NCBI GenBank assembly: GCA_019096065.1
Contig: JAGUCH010000002.1
Location: 508,501-572,500 of the forward strand
Direction of reading: 5' to 3'
Length of the DNA: 64,000 nt
From: Paracyclopina nana
Taxonomy: Eukaryota; Arthropoda; Copepoda; Cyclopoida; Cyclopettidae
The position numbers and the translations under genes are program-made. The notes under the pieces were generated by a model, which did no database searches, was not told where the DNA came from, and saw only the letters and a list, made by a program, of their open reading frames with translations. Shown here one piece after another: positions 21,901-32,088 of the stretch (its first letter is position 1; every line of letters starts with the position of its first letter).

Positions 21901-23098
21901 TCAAGTGCACGTTAAGGAACATTTTTACAGCGTCAGCTATGTAAGCTTTTGGACGCATCCGGAATCGCAGCCAAATGGCCCAAATATCTCCTTGTAGCTT
22001 TTGGCCAGTCAGTACTTGCGAGTTTAGTGAAGTCTTTTTAGCCCCAAAAGGCCTGGCGGCGTCCATACAGACTCTGACTTTCGTAGAAGCTCTGTCAAGC
22101 TTGACCACCATCACACGTGGAATATAAAAGCCTACTAGCTTGTCTTCGTCATCGCGAAGAAGTCTCAAGGCCCCATGAGCTACCATTTCCTCTATGGCAT
22201 CGTCTACTTGCTTCATTAGCTCAGGACCCAATTTCTGTTCCTGTTTCAGCTCAAAAGTTAGCACTTGCCAATAATTATTTGGCAGATCCGGGGGATCCGG
22301 ATAGTTTTTGAATGGCACTCGCATTGCCTTGTGACCTTTTTCGTTTGTATGAATAGTGCTGCTGATGATGTCTCTAGCTCTTAGTTCATCGGCGGTTAGT
22401 AATTCTACCGGATTGGCCAATGTCAGGCCTTGAGTATCATCGTCAAAGATCTTTTTCATAATGTATTTTAGCTCCGGGCATTCACTTTCAATGGCTTCGC
22501 ATGTCAGCAAAGTTACGGGCTTTTTGCATTCCGGAGAGGTATACGTCAAAGTGTTGCCAAAAATAGTTTTTCTAACTAAAGGAGAGCCGACTTTCCCATC
22601 GGACTTGTCTCCAAAACTTTGATGCAAAGCTGGATAGTTGATGCCAAGCAGTATCTCAACTGGTCCTTTCACTAAGTCCGGAAACTCTATCGGCTCTAGA
22701 AACTTGAACTTTTTCTTAAGTTTCGTGTAATTCGGCAGTTTTATCAGCTTATTAATCGCGTCTGAAGTGTAAGCACTGATTTCGAATTGTTCGCTGCTTT
22801 CACTTTCTGTGCTGCGAATCGCAATGTTGCATTTGTGACTCAAAAATTCTTGAGTCTGATCATTTATTGACGAAACAGAATAAGATACTCGTTGTCCTTG
22901 CAGATTCAAGGCTTTATGAAGTGACGTACTAATGAAAGTATTACTGGAAGCTTCATCCAGCACCATGTTAGTTTTGATCTGTTTATTTCCATTAGATATA
23001 TATACAGGAACCACTCTGAAGCAACGTGAGTCTGACTTTTTCGGTTCCTCAACTTTTCGTTTAATCTCGATCATTTGCATTGCGACTTCATCGGGCAT
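18932..23098 (-). CDS. BEL/Pao pol polyprotein (protease, RT, RNase H, integrase)
   Basis: The ORF has 1,388 residues. It starts 5 nt after the gag stop in another frame; the frame is open upstream of the ATG, so either frameshifting or re-initiation is possible. Order: aspartic protease-like domain (VLDEASSNTFIS, near residue 50), reverse transcriptase with CLYMDDIIF, RNase H-like domain, H2C2 zinc-binding module (HEVNH...CVKC) and integrase with SIDFAGP, RSDNAPQF and the Glu of NNGLAEK. These are the standard BEL/Pao domains in the expected order. No stop or frameshift is seen. Confidence 0.95.
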   Translation of the reverse strand: MPDEVAMQMIEIKRKVEEPKKSDSRCFRVVPVYISNGNKQIKTNMVLDEASSNTFISTSLHKALNLQGQRVSYSVSSINDQTQEFLSHKCNIAIRSTESESSEQFEISAYTSDAINKLIKLPNYTKLKKKFKFLEPIEFPDLVKGPVEILLGINYPALHQSFGDKSDGKVGSPLVRKTIFGNTLTYTSPECKKPVTLLTCEAIESECPELKYIMKKIFDDDTQGLTLANPVELLTADELRARDIISSTIHTNEKGHKAMRVPFKNYPDPPDLPNNYWQVLTFELKQEQKLGPELMKQVDDAIEEMVAHGALRLLRDDEDKLVGFYIPRVMVVKLDRASTKVRVCMDAARPFGAKKTSLNSQVLTGQKLQGDIWAIWLRFRMRPKAYIADAVKMFLNVHLMPEDKRYHRLIHRGQAYEFDSWVFGNVASPYAALYTMKEIAKEGKLHPLTEYVFNSCLYMDDIIFSCNTTEEALAVYDDVKNVHAKAKMVFKKWVSSDRDFMTKIDNKDWHPAFELSSNNPDVKALGIKWQSSTDEITFNPLKNGLNDEDLKIVTRRYIVSIVAQIYDPHDLLAPFTLKGRLIAQEVWGLNNTLKLGWDDKLIDYIDKDERIGPILKAFQQFVNEGTRINEIVLPRYISTVNFKKRELHAFCDASKKAYCVAVYIRNIYEDMGQPRISAHLLVAKKRLISASGRTIPQAELMGAVCAAQIVPQTDLNLKEVDHIIAPEDIHYYLDSKCALWWIKRTQRRLVPFVATRVSVVREATKANEWHYIATDKNPSDKGTRGLNFDEFVAESKLWFKGPDLESPDYKIDSGDEFEVMPEEDAEEIRNSIAKICLFSHLKLKNFYPSMSFDKIRGLFKLNTDWPEKRPDTLTYVSKLNNKVLLSNEYLAFKYNDLMRLLKHVWRLMGIRDKLAEKCIEKHDLADRKNVLPVFQLKQKRSKVRDMKHALTFVIKEAQAEVFSDVNSHLKEEFRAFNAQVDANGIIRGESRLEGMQAISVYQKRPIMLPKKHHLTYLIVLNIHEVNHASVRDTMNEFLKFFHVKGLRDLTKRIVRHCVKCNLTKGKPYQSQHMAPLPDRHLETLKLFETVSIDFAGPAKVQIGRPIYKYYLLIIVCQQTHAVHIEMAESMATEHILTALQRFASRYRIPKTVRSDNAPQFCAAEKLLVPDRQSLAETMAIEHWDYSPVYSPQNNGLAEKMVHLAKMRLPDLKSYEFTLDGLMTSIAMISDLINGRPIEYIQTDEVEGLLCINDLLKCGIDFDSSQLRPLNENKFANLYLNIRDVIDDFWKNWTSSIINELKAYPKWTAFRDDPKCGEICILMESNELVPRSSWKWGRIHKVLRDEDGLARKCAMLIARNQSKMPGMKIKPPRVETYSIRQIIPLNVLY

Positions 23099-23103
23099 CC
23101 GGG

Positions 23104-25494
23104 TTATTGTTGAGCTTGGGTCCCTTGGGATGCCCTGGCAACCTCTAAAAAAGTCTGCTGTTGCTCCAGCATTGTTGCCAGTGTGGTCTCCATAGACTTT
23201 AACTTGTCATTCATGCTCTTCTCTAGCTTCTCCTTGTCTCTTTTTTCAAAGAACCCGTGGAGGAGCCCGTGATGTGGATTCTGGCATTTCGTGCATTTTG
23301 GGGCCTTGCAATCCATCCTTCGATGCTTCGAGTCGATGCACCTCATGCACAGTCTTTTTTGGATGCAAAGTTCATACTTGTCCTTTCCGGACATTCTGAT
23401 GAACTGCTTACATTGTGGGGTTTTGTGATTGTCTCTCCCACAGACTTGACAGTCCTTGACATCTAAATTCCGGACTGCAGTGGACAAGCATGGGCCGGAA
23501 GCTTCCTCCTCGTAATCAGTAGAATAATCCGAGGGGCTGTCCTCTTCTTCTCCGGAATCATCGTTTGTCAGCAGTGTCACAGCTTTCTTTTTTGAATCCG
23601 CCTTGTCAGACGGGTCCTTTAGTTTGGCCTCGTAGCTCGACAGTCTCATCATGGACAGTTTCCAGTCTATGAAGTCCATGACCGCGTCAACGGAGCTTTC
23701 TAGCTTCGATAGCTTTATGTATTCCTCATATCTGAGCTTCGACTGCTCCTTCCATTGCATGACCCATGGGATGGCTGCGATGCCCATCACCGGGCTGCAT
23801 TTGAGTCGAGCCCCTTCTTCCGTGAAGAACTTGATCATTTCAAGCATGACCGCCTTATATTCTTGCAGCGAATCTTTTTTAGTGTGGTCAAGCGGTTGCA
23901 TTTTCGTAATTTTAGCTAACAAGAAGCCCTGGCGGCCTTTCAAGTCTCCGTAGACCTTATCTAGCTTCTCTATCGCATTCGCAAGGTTCAACAAATTCCA
24001 GGGTTTAAAGTTCTTTATTTCAATTTCAGGTTCACCTTCCAGGCTGTCCCTGAGCAGCATCAGCTTATTCGAGGGGGAGATGCTCGTATTCATGATGACT
24101 CTAATGAAGAATCGATCTCTGAAGTCCTGGTATTCACCAATGTCCCCTGTGAACTTCATGCGTGGAATGTCACTTTCCTTTGGCAGCTTGTCCTTCTTAG
24201 GATCATATATCTGACTCAATAAGAAGGCGTGTAAATATAGATCAGCCCAATCATCCAGAACTGCTTTCTCTGTTTTCACAGACCTGTGATTTTCGGTGCG
24301 CAGCATGATGAATTCTTCATCTGGCTCTGGGCTGCGGTCTCTGCGTGGTGCCATTGTATGACCAGACGGCCTTGGCTGTCTGTTAGCACTGTATTGGCCC
24401 CCTAGATTCTGTATCGGCGTGAAGTTTGGTGTTTGAGGTGGGGGAATCTCTCGCCTGGACAGTTCATTGGCCTGGAATTGGCTGATCAGATTCTGAACTG
24501 CCCCTGAGGGCTGTGGTGGTTGTGCCCCATCTTTCTGGCCTGACAGTCTCTTGGCCTCTGTCTCCTTATTCCGATTATCGATGAGTTGCTCAAGCTGGCC
24601 TTGTTGCCTCAGTCGAGCAATGAAGTCCTTGACTGCTTGATCGGCCTGATTCACTGTCTTAGTGATGACTGTGAGACCAGTCTTTTTTGCAGGTTGCCCG
24701 CACTCATTCCAGATCGCGCGGCATTGATCAGCGAATTCCTTCAGCACCTTGACATTTCCATCCAGGATGCCTTCAATTTTGGCAATGCCTTCAGCGCTGA
24801 CCTCTTGCGTGCCAAAGTCTTGGATCATCAGCCTAATCTGACCCCCTAATGATTTCAGCTCATCCAGGAGCTCCTCTGGGGTCTTTGTTTTCGCAGCCTG
24901 ACCCGAATTCTGATCACCCTGATCTTTCCCCGCAGTTGCCTCTGCTGGCTTTTCCTGCGAATCCGGGCCCCTAAGAGCCTCTTTTGGTAATATCAAGTTC
25001 TCCACCAGTGTCAAGTTCATGCCCGTGATGTTTGGGTTCTCTGGCATTGAACTGATCATGTAACTCGAGTCCGTGAATGAGATCTTTTCCAGATCTGGCT
25101 CCGCCTGCAACCTTGCATTATAAATACGCAAAAGCTCCCTATACCAAAACCTCTTCCGGAGCTTCAACCTGCCTACTCTCTCCTGCAGTCTTATAGCTGC
25201 CATTCGCTTTGGATCCTCTTCAGGAATTTCTTCTGATTCATCCGAGTCACCTTCATCATCCTCATCATCAGGCATGTCAAAGACAGTATCAACTAACTCG
25301 TCTAGCCTTTTGACATCTGCTCTAGCTTGCTTAGCCAGAGGCATGAGTACCAGGACTTGTTCAGTCCTCTTGGTCTCACCTAACTTTCTCCACCTTACAA
25401 ACATTTGTTCCAGAGCCTCGCATTCCGCGTTGACACTAGCTACAATGTCCTTCCAGGACTCTCGCTTCTTTGGGGTACTCGTCGCTGCTGCCAT
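23104..25494 (-). CDS. BEL/Pao gag-like protein with zinc knuckle
   Basis: It has 796 residues. The N-terminal third is helical and acidic. The central region (about 430-560) carries the block typical of BEL/Pao Gag (IPRMKFTGDIGEYQDFRDRF), which links to the structural Gag fold. A CCHC knuckle of form CX2CX4HX4C (CQVCGRDNHKTPQC) and further Cys pairs lie near residues 690-740. It would form the particle and bind the RNA. The start ATG is the first after the leader. The frame is intact. Confidence 0.93.
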   Translation of the reverse strand: MAAATSTPKKRESWKDIVASVNAECEALEQMFVRWRKLGETKRTEQVLVLMPLAKQARADVKRLDELVDTVFDMPDDEDDEGDSDESEEIPEEDPKRMAAIRLQERVGRLKLRKRFWYRELLRIYNARLQAEPDLEKISFTDSSYMISSMPENPNITGMNLTLVENLILPKEALRGPDSQEKPAEATAGKDQGDQNSGQAAKTKTPEELLDELKSLGGQIRLMIQDFGTQEVSAEGIAKIEGILDGNVKVLKEFADQCRAIWNECGQPAKKTGLTVITKTVNQADQAVKDFIARLRQQGQLEQLIDNRNKETEAKRLSGQKDGAQPPQPSGAVQNLISQFQANELSRREIPPPQTPNFTPIQNLGGQYSANRQPRPSGHTMAPRRDRSPEPDEEFIMLRTENHRSVKTEKAVLDDWADLYLHAFLLSQIYDPKKDKLPKESDIPRMKFTGDIGEYQDFRDRFFIRVIMNTSISPSNKLMLLRDSLEGEPEIEIKNFKPWNLLNLANAIEKLDKVYGDLKGRQGFLLAKITKMQPLDHTKKDSLQEYKAVMLEMIKFFTEEGARLKCSPVMGIAAIPWVMQWKEQSKLRYEEYIKLSKLESSVDAVMDFIDWKLSMMRLSSYEAKLKDPSDKADSKKKAVTLLTNDDSGEEEDSPSDYSTDYEEEASGPCLSTAVRNLDVKDCQVCGRDNHKTPQCKQFIRMSGKDKYELCIQKRLCMRCIDSKHRRMDCKAPKCTKCQNPHHGLLHGFFEKRDKEKLEKSMNDKLKSMETTLATMLEQQQTFLEVARASQGTQAQQ

Positions 25495-26767
25495 AATGAC
25501 TACTAGTGTATTTCACAAGGTCTTTTATTGAGCAGAAGCTTACAATAGTTGTAGAATGAATAATACAATGAGATCAGGTCTTCAGAATTCGCTATATTCT
25601 TCGCTGATTCTCGGAGGGTGCCACCACACCACAACAACGCCAAAAGGGAAGTTTTCTAAACTGTGGCTCGAACGAAGCAAACACCACTGTCTGTCATGCA
25701 GAAATGAATGCAGTGGGATGGGGTTTTGGGTGTTCAACCTATCGAAGGACCTCGAACCCCCGAGCTGACGAGCTCCAAATCCGCAATGAGATCGATTAGA
25801 GCCCGTCTTGTAGTACCAGAACCTGGTGGAAATCCTGTCAGTAGTGGGCAATGATGCCAAGAAACTGAGCGTTGGACGTATTTATGCCAATGAAAAGAAG
25901 TACTCGGCTCAGTTGCCAAACGGCTGTCACATGCAGGTCACTACGCCCTTGGTGCGAATGGTGGATCCGAAGGCAAATTTGGTCTCGGTGGCCTCTCTGC
26001 TCGACGCCAAGTGAGGCTGTGGGCCACTCTTCACTTTGGGGCTTTGCTACTGGCCTCCGGGTGATCGAGTTCCTTCGATAGCTCAGTTGGTAGAGCCCCG
26101 TAGCCTGTTTGGCCTGTAATTACCAAAAAATGGAGTATTAGCGAGGTATTCTCGGATTCGATGGTATTTCCTACGTCTACACTCCTCGCGTGGCTTCGTG
26201 GCAATGCGTGCCGGAAGCGGGACTAGCTCAGCTGAAAACTCAGCCTTAGATTTCTCGTCTCGGTGCCAAGCGGCTCTCGAGATTCAAAAAGTGGCGGGAC
26301 TTTTTTGATGGCGTCACCTGACGCGTAGCTTTGACCCAGCTCTCAAATGAAGCCGGAGCCCGTCAGAAAAGTCTCAAACGTAGCGATCCAAGAAGGTGTC
26401 ACCTGACACGCAGCCTTATGAGCAGCTTTTATAATAAGCTACGGCCCATACAAGGATCGCAAATCCAAAATGGCGTCCCTTTGACGCAGACAGACGCTCA
26501 GAAGACTACGACTTAGTCTCCAAGCGTGGATAGTTCGCCGCCAAGTGTCAGTGCCCCGTAATCACGGGGGACAGCTTTTTGGGCGAAAATCGCGTCTGGC
26601 GGGCTTAATACCGGCCAAAAGCGGAACGAACGCGTCGGGCAGGTTTGATTACCTGCCAAAAGCGTGATAATAATGAGTTCAAATCCCAACTATACCTCTG
26701 ATCCAAGCGTCAGGTGGGCCTTCTCCTCAAGGTCGCGGTTCCCCGATCCTGAACACGTTGGGCGCCA
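25495..26767 (-). other. BEL/Pao 5' leader with tRNA-like fragments
   Basis: This untranslated leader of about 1.27 kb holds the primer-binding-type site (26750-26767). On the plus strand it contains CCTTCGATAGCTCAGTTGGT and onward (26072-26096), matching the 5' third of eukaryotic tRNA-Tyr as I recall it, but with no matching 3' half. A perfect 6-bp stem (GCAGGT...ACCTGC) lies at 26639-26656, next to a related GC-rich unit at about 26593-26622. Such stems could be packaging signals. Short plus-strand frames here are not convincing genes. Confidence 0.55.
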
Positions 26768-27022
26768 TGAAAGGAAGAGGCCTGAAGCTACTAAGTCTTC
26801 AGGTAATCGTCCTTAACTTGCGGATATAGCCGAAGTCCCGGCAAAGAGAATCTTCGTACAAAAGTGTCGAAATAAACGAACAACTTGTTGATGTGGAATA
26901 ACAAAACGAACTGATGTATTTTCGCGGTCTACAGCTGAAACAGCGAAACTGACATAAAACTGAGATCATCTTCGAGTACTGGGCTTCGAGGTTGAGTGAA
27001 AGACGAGTCGATTTTTCCTTCA
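26768..27022 (-). repeat. BEL/Pao LTR (5' LTR of the element)
   Basis: The 255-bp promoter-side copy is followed on the minus strand by the primer-binding site. GCTGC at 27023-27027 is the second target-site duplication copy, after which the channel exon resumes. Confidence 0.95.
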
Positions 27023-28024
27023 GCTGCCACATTTTCTAGAGTGGAAGATATCCTCCAATATTTATATGTCAGATTCTTTGAGGAGGATAGGGACACCCTT
27101 CAATCCGCTGTAAGTTTTGACAAAGCCAAAGAAACTATGAATGATGGTACCATGAAAAAGAGAAGTCATCCACTGTATGGTCAGTGTGCAACTTTTGAGA
27201 ATTATGATCAAGTGCAGCTGAATGGATATTACTACAGCTTCACAAAGACGTAAGCTAATAATCAGTACACATAGTCAACCTAATAACAAAATTTTAAGGA
27301 AAACTAATGAGAAGCATGATCTCATCAACTTCATCCATGCAAAGGACAACTTTTGGCACACAACTTTATTCAAGCAAGGGATCATTACAAAGGATGCCGA
27401 AGAATCACAAGTCCAGGTGATTTCGATACTCGAAGAAACAGTTGTAATGTTCCTAGATTAGCTAACCTTTCTTTAGGTATATTATGAGGACATGCGAGAG
27501 ATTGCAACTGAAAGCAACGCTTGCTCTGATGTTGGAAGGGATGAATGCTTCGAAAGCCATTTAAAGGCTAAGTTTGAAAAAGGGCCTGGTTGCCTACCTC
27601 CATGGTTTGATTTGAGTGGTATACCCTATTGCAATGGGACAAGGGACATTCTAGCATCAGATGAAATTCTTCAGACTGCAATTGCATCATTTGGGGCAAT
27701 CTGTAAACGCTCTTGCAACTACTTGGAAATAACAAGCGGCTCAAGAAACTTCAAACAGCGCACAGATAATGAAACCAGAACGTACTTTTACTTTCCTTTC
27801 AAGACACAACTGAGGTAATTAGCATTGCACAAACTGAGATAAGAATTTTAGCTAAATCCTATTTATTGTTCAGGGTTGAAAGTTACTTGATAACTGGATT
27901 GAAGCTAGTGGCCGAGCTTGGTGGATATGCTGGCTTGCTGCTTGGATTGTCCTTTTTTCACATTATTTTTTTGGCAAACTATTGCTTAGATTGGATCATT
28001 AAATCTGCCTCAAAGCCCATGTAA
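27023..28024 (+). CDS. DEG/ENaC channel subunit 2, 3' part (split by BEL element)
   Basis: The rest of exon 2 (27028-27249, after the GCTGC duplication) and exons 27299-27416, 27477-27814 and 27874-28024 are present, all in phase. With the 5' part they would make 367 residues. Features match the paralogue upstream: YLYVRFFEED, NFWHTTLF, the Cys-rich GPGCLPPWFD and CKRSCNY, and TM2 with a G-x-S filter (GGYAGLLLGLS). AATAAA is at 28127. No stop or frameshift has accumulated, consistent with a recent break or a segregating insertion. Confidence 0.85.
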
Positions 28025-28266
28025 TCAAAATTGCTGGTAACTGCTCTTTGAGTTATTATCAGAATCTAAACTTTGAGTTAAGGCTCAGATACTGTACCAT
28101 GTCTGATGATTTAGTGTAGTCTTGCAAATAAAGTTGACTCTTGTTTGGATTGCAATCAACAATGAAGATCTCCTCAGACTGAATGATGAATTTAAGAGGC
28201 TGCCACATTGTCTAAAAACAATGGTTTTATTGAACATTCCTCCATAAGATGCTTTGTGGGAGATAA

Positions 28267-29051
28267 TATCTATTTATATATGTAAACAATTTATAAAACA
28301 AGCTAATAAAATAGTTGAGCAAATTTTGTAAAGTAGAAATCGAGTGGCATTTTTGCGGGCTCGAGCTTGCAAGAGCCAAGTAATGCCACGAGATTTTTAC
28401 TTTGCAAAATGAGCTCAGATGTTTTGTAAGCCTGTTTTATAATTTGTTTACATATATATACGATTTTATATGATGGAAAGTATTTTTAAAATGTTAATGA
28501 AGTTACCAGACCAGGCGATCTTGACTTAGAACCTGATAAATTACGTGAAGGCTAGGGTTTAGAGGCCCTCAGTAGTGCAAGAGTAACAGAAAGAGTTAAT
28601 AAAACCATTAAAAAATCGTGCATTTAGAATTTGGCATTTTTGGGGGCTAAAAGATGTGTTAGATTAAGTTTTGTCTGGTACCTCTGAAAAGGCTCTACTG
28701 TTCTACTAAGCTTAGCTCAGCTGAGAAGAAGAATAAGAAGGAATTCTGACAATAATTATTCTGTCTGTATTGGTAGCTCAGTCAGTAGAGCGTTGGACTC
28801 CTAATCTAGATGATCAGGGTTCGATCCCCATGCTCGGCATTCTTTCTCCTTTTTTCTAACATGGGATTTACTTCTTGGACAATATCATAGTCTCTGGTCA
28901 AACAGAGGAGCAACACACCTTATAAAATACTTTATAATGCGTGTCACTTGATAAAGTTAAACGTCAGAGCTTTTATATATGTACATATAGTAATATGAAC
29001 TGAGACGAATTGGTAAACTGAATTATACATGCGAAAATTGCTTTCCATCAT
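28267..29051 (+). repeat. Interspersed hairpin/tRNA-like repeat, copy 1
   Basis: It starts TATCTATTTATATATGTAAA and ends CCATCAT, flanked on both sides by ATAA. The first about 200 bp is an imperfect palindrome (arms meeting near 28366) built around GGCTCGAGCTTGCAAGAGCC. A second inverted pair, TTTTATATGATGGAAAG near 28466 and its complement near 29040-29057, bounds the rest. At 28767-28839 is a tRNA-like segment with an A box (TAGCTCAGTCAG), a CCT-anticodon-like loop and a B box (GGTTCGATCC); its acceptor and T stems do not pair properly. Copies 2 and 3 are at 40114 and 41541. The rest of 28025-29710 has no gene. Confidence 0.8.
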
Positions 29052-29710
29052 ATAAAATGATTTTTTTTGGACTTTTAGCAAAGTAAAAAGCCAACAAGAA
29101 CAAAAGGAAGCAATCCATTCTTAAGCCAACTTTTGGCAACCATGATCAGGTCTTGTTGTAGTACAATGCTATTTTTACATAAGTAAGGTGAATGTTATCA
29201 TTTGATCAGGCTCTTCAAAATAGTAATTTACCTGCTACCCTTCAAAATTACTTTCAAAATTGGTAAAGCATATAATGAAGATATTGGAGGGATTGCAACT
29301 GAAACCAATGCTATCTTGCATGAGAGCTTATGTCCCTCGGGTTCATTTGGTAGTGATTTTAAAATCCTGGCCTAGCACTTCCCATAACTTAGACTTAAAA
29401 AAGGCTCTGATGATAAAATGCATATTTTGGGAAAAGGCACTTATGTAAATTGGCACTGTGAAAAAAAGGCACTGCTATACCAGGCCATATTCATTTAAAA
29501 GGGCACAAACTATGTTCTTTATCTAATTCGATTAATTATTACAATTTTGGTTTGAAATACAAAAAAAAATGCCTTTGCCATGAAGTCAGCATTGTGTAAT
29601 GATTAACTAAAAATAGAACCAATCCTGCATTTCCTGGAATTTGGCTGATCAATTCCAGATAGCTAACCTGTTCTGATGGGCTAAAGTACTTTTCCAAATA
29701 AATTCAGTTC

Positions 29711-32088
29711 ATGTTTTCATTCTCATCAACAATGAAGTTCAGCTTGCATTTGTTTACTTTGTTTTCACTGCAGTTTGCAGCAGCCAAAGAGCAAGTGTGT
29801 CTCACAAAACCATGCCAAAAGGCCTCTCAAAGGATACAAGGTAATATGAATCCAAACATGGATCCATGCAAAGATTTTGAAGAATTTGCTTGTGGAGGTT
29901 GGAGAAGAAGGCACAGTATTCCAAAGGACAAAGGTCAATATGGCCAAGTATCGATACTGAGAGAAACTCTACAAGCCAACAGTAGAAGGATTCTAGACTC
30001 TCCAGTGAACACATCTGACTTTGAGTCTTACAACAAAGCAAAAATTATGTACAGGTCCTGCATGAACACATCAGATTTGGAGGCAAGGGGATTGGAACCT
30101 TTGAAAGAGGTGCTGAGCCAGATGTTTGGTGGTTGGCCTGTCTTGCAGGAGCATTGGAATGTCACAAACTTTGACCCTTGGAGGCAAATCATCAAAATGT
30201 ACCAAATTGGCCATGAGGCCAATTATTTGCTGAGCTTCCAAATCAATGCTGATGTGAAGAATACTTCAGCCAAGGTGCTGTACATCAACCACCCTAGGTT
30301 AGACCCTTCCAAAGAATATTTGGACCAAGGTTGGAACAACTCTGTTGTCAGAGCCTATTACAAATTTATGGTTGATACTGCAGTGCTGTTTGGTGCCAAT
30401 GAAACCAAGGCAAAGGAAGAGATGGCAAAAGTGCTTGAGTTTGAGATGCAACTGTCCCACATCTCAATGAAACAAGAGCAATCGCGAAACCAGACATTGC
30501 TCTACAACGCTTTCAAGTTACAAGACCTTGATCAATTGCTAGGTTTGCCCACTACATCTTGGACCCAGTTCATTCATGCCTTGCTAGACATACCTCAGTT
30601 AACAATTGGCCCAAGTGAAAAAGTCATCATCAGAGACCTGGGATACTTCCAGAATTTGAGCAGAATCTTGGCATCCACTGACCAAAAGGTTGTAGCCAAC
30701 TATTTGGCCTGGAAGTTGAGCCAAGGGAGTTTGCATCTTTTGAACCAAGCTGCCAGACACTTGAAGCAAACTTTTGACATGGCTTTTGATGGGAATATGG
30801 AGCCTCAAGAAGACTGGGTAAGATGCATTCAGGCTGTAGGCTTTGACTCATTCAGTGACAACAATTTGGTCTTTGCTGCCTCAAGCTTGTATGCCAAAGC
30901 TCACTCAACACCTGAAGCTAAGTCCAAGCTGTTGGACATGGTCAATCAGCTGAAAGAAGCATTCAAAGAAATGATAGAGAATTTGGAATGGATGGATGCT
31001 CTTACTAAAGAGAAAGCATTAGAAAAACTTACCACAATGAAGCAGTTTATAGCTTACCCTGATGAACTCCTCAATGGGGAAAACATTGATGCCATCTATG
31101 AGGATTTACGCTTTGACCCTTTCGCTTACTTTCAAAACATGCTCAGCTTACAGAAGCACATGCTCCAATTCTCAGCAAGGCAATTGCATGACAAAGTGGA
31201 TCCTTTCAACTGGAGGGAGCACAGATTGGTAGCAGTTGTCAATGCTTTCTACAATCCCAGTTTGAATGCAATTGAGTTTCCCTTGGGATTCCTCGGTGAG
31301 CCATTTTACAGCGGTGAAGAGCCAATGTATTTGAGTTTTGGCGCCATTGGCCACATCATGGGCCATGAAATCACACATGGATTTGATGACAGAGGAAAGC
31401 AGAAAAATGCCCAAGGTTAACCTAAATTACTTCAACAGTACATATTTCATGGACTTAAACAAACCAAACTAATTAGTTAAATTAAGTAATTAGTCTAAAG
31501 TGTTTATCCTTACATAGGTAATTTGGAGAATTGGTGGCAGCCAGAGACAGATGCAAAATTTAGGGACAAAGCTCAGTGCTTTATTTGGCAGTATGGAAAT
31601 TACACTGATGACCAAATAGGAAAAAACTTGAATGGTGTTAATACATTAGGAGAAAATATTGCTGACAATGGTGGACTTAAGGAAGCATATCTAGCTTACA
31701 GTAAGTGCAACAATTTTGAAACAACATCTTAAAATATGTTTTTTTTTAAAATGATTTTGCAGGTAAATGGGTGAAAGAACATGGTGAAGAAGGCAAATTA
31801 CCAGATTTGCCCTATTCACAAAACCAGCTATTTTGGCTCTCTTTTGCTCAGGTAAAATCCTTCAAAGTAATTTGCTAAAACTGTGAGAAGCTTTAATTTT
31901 ATCTTTTATAGAAATCTTGTGGGAAATACTCAGACCAAGCCCTGAGCAAGCATATTCTGACATCAGTCCATGCCCCAGCAAAATTCAGGGTTTGGGGCCC
32001 AATTTCAAACAATGAGGATTTTGCCAGGGATTTCAGCTGTGCCAAAGGCAGCAAAATGAACCCAGCAAAGAAATGTTTCTTATGGTAA
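29711..32088 (+). CDS. Secreted neprilysin-like M13 metallopeptidase
   Basis: Four exons (29711-31415, 31518-31700, 31763-31851, 31912-32088) give 717 residues, or 710 if translation starts at the second Met (29732). M13 enzymes are zinc peptidases that cleave extracellular signalling peptides. The start MKFSLHLFTLFSLQFAAA is a cleavable signal peptide, with no type II anchor as in membrane neprilysin, so a secreted form is inferred. Zinc site HEITH at 552-556, third ligand Glu614 in GENIAD, substrate-binding NAFYNP and a C-terminal C-x-x-W (CFLW) are all present, as are the paired cysteines near the N-terminus (C..KPCQ). Catalysis should be intact. AATAAA at 32146. Intronless over most of its length. 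Confidence 0.95.

Larger units (their letters stand above)
17039..27022 (-). mobile_element. BEL/Pao LTR retrotransposon, 9,984 bp, apparently intact
   Basis: LTRs are 17039-17293 and 26768-27022, 255 bp each, TG...CA, and no difference is visible between them. The target-site duplication is GCTGC (17034-17038, 27023-27027). The element lies antisense to its host gene. Next to the 5' LTR is a TGGCGCCCAACGTGTTCA primer-binding-type site (26767-26750). A G-rich polypurine tract (GCGGGGAA on minus) lies at about 17301-17294. Three long undisturbed ORFs follow: gag (25494-23104), pol (23098-18932) and a third ORF (18539-17322). Zinc knuckle, YMDD reverse transcriptase and DDE integrase place it in BEL/Pao. 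It looks very young and possibly active. Confidence 0.95.

Noticed and set aside
18723..22311. Plus-strand frames across the BEL pol and gag region
   Set aside because: They are antisense shadows of the long minus-strand ORFs with no domains of their own.
25556..26081. Plus-strand frames in the BEL leader as host genes
   Set aside because: They are short, lack domains, overlap minus-strand frames and lie wholly inside the retroelement leader.
28767..28839. Functional tRNA-Arg(CCT) gene (also at about 40611 and 41750)
   Set aside because: A and B boxes and an anticodon-like loop exist, but the acceptor and outer T-stem pairs are missing in all three repeat copies, so these are tRNA-derived repeat parts.
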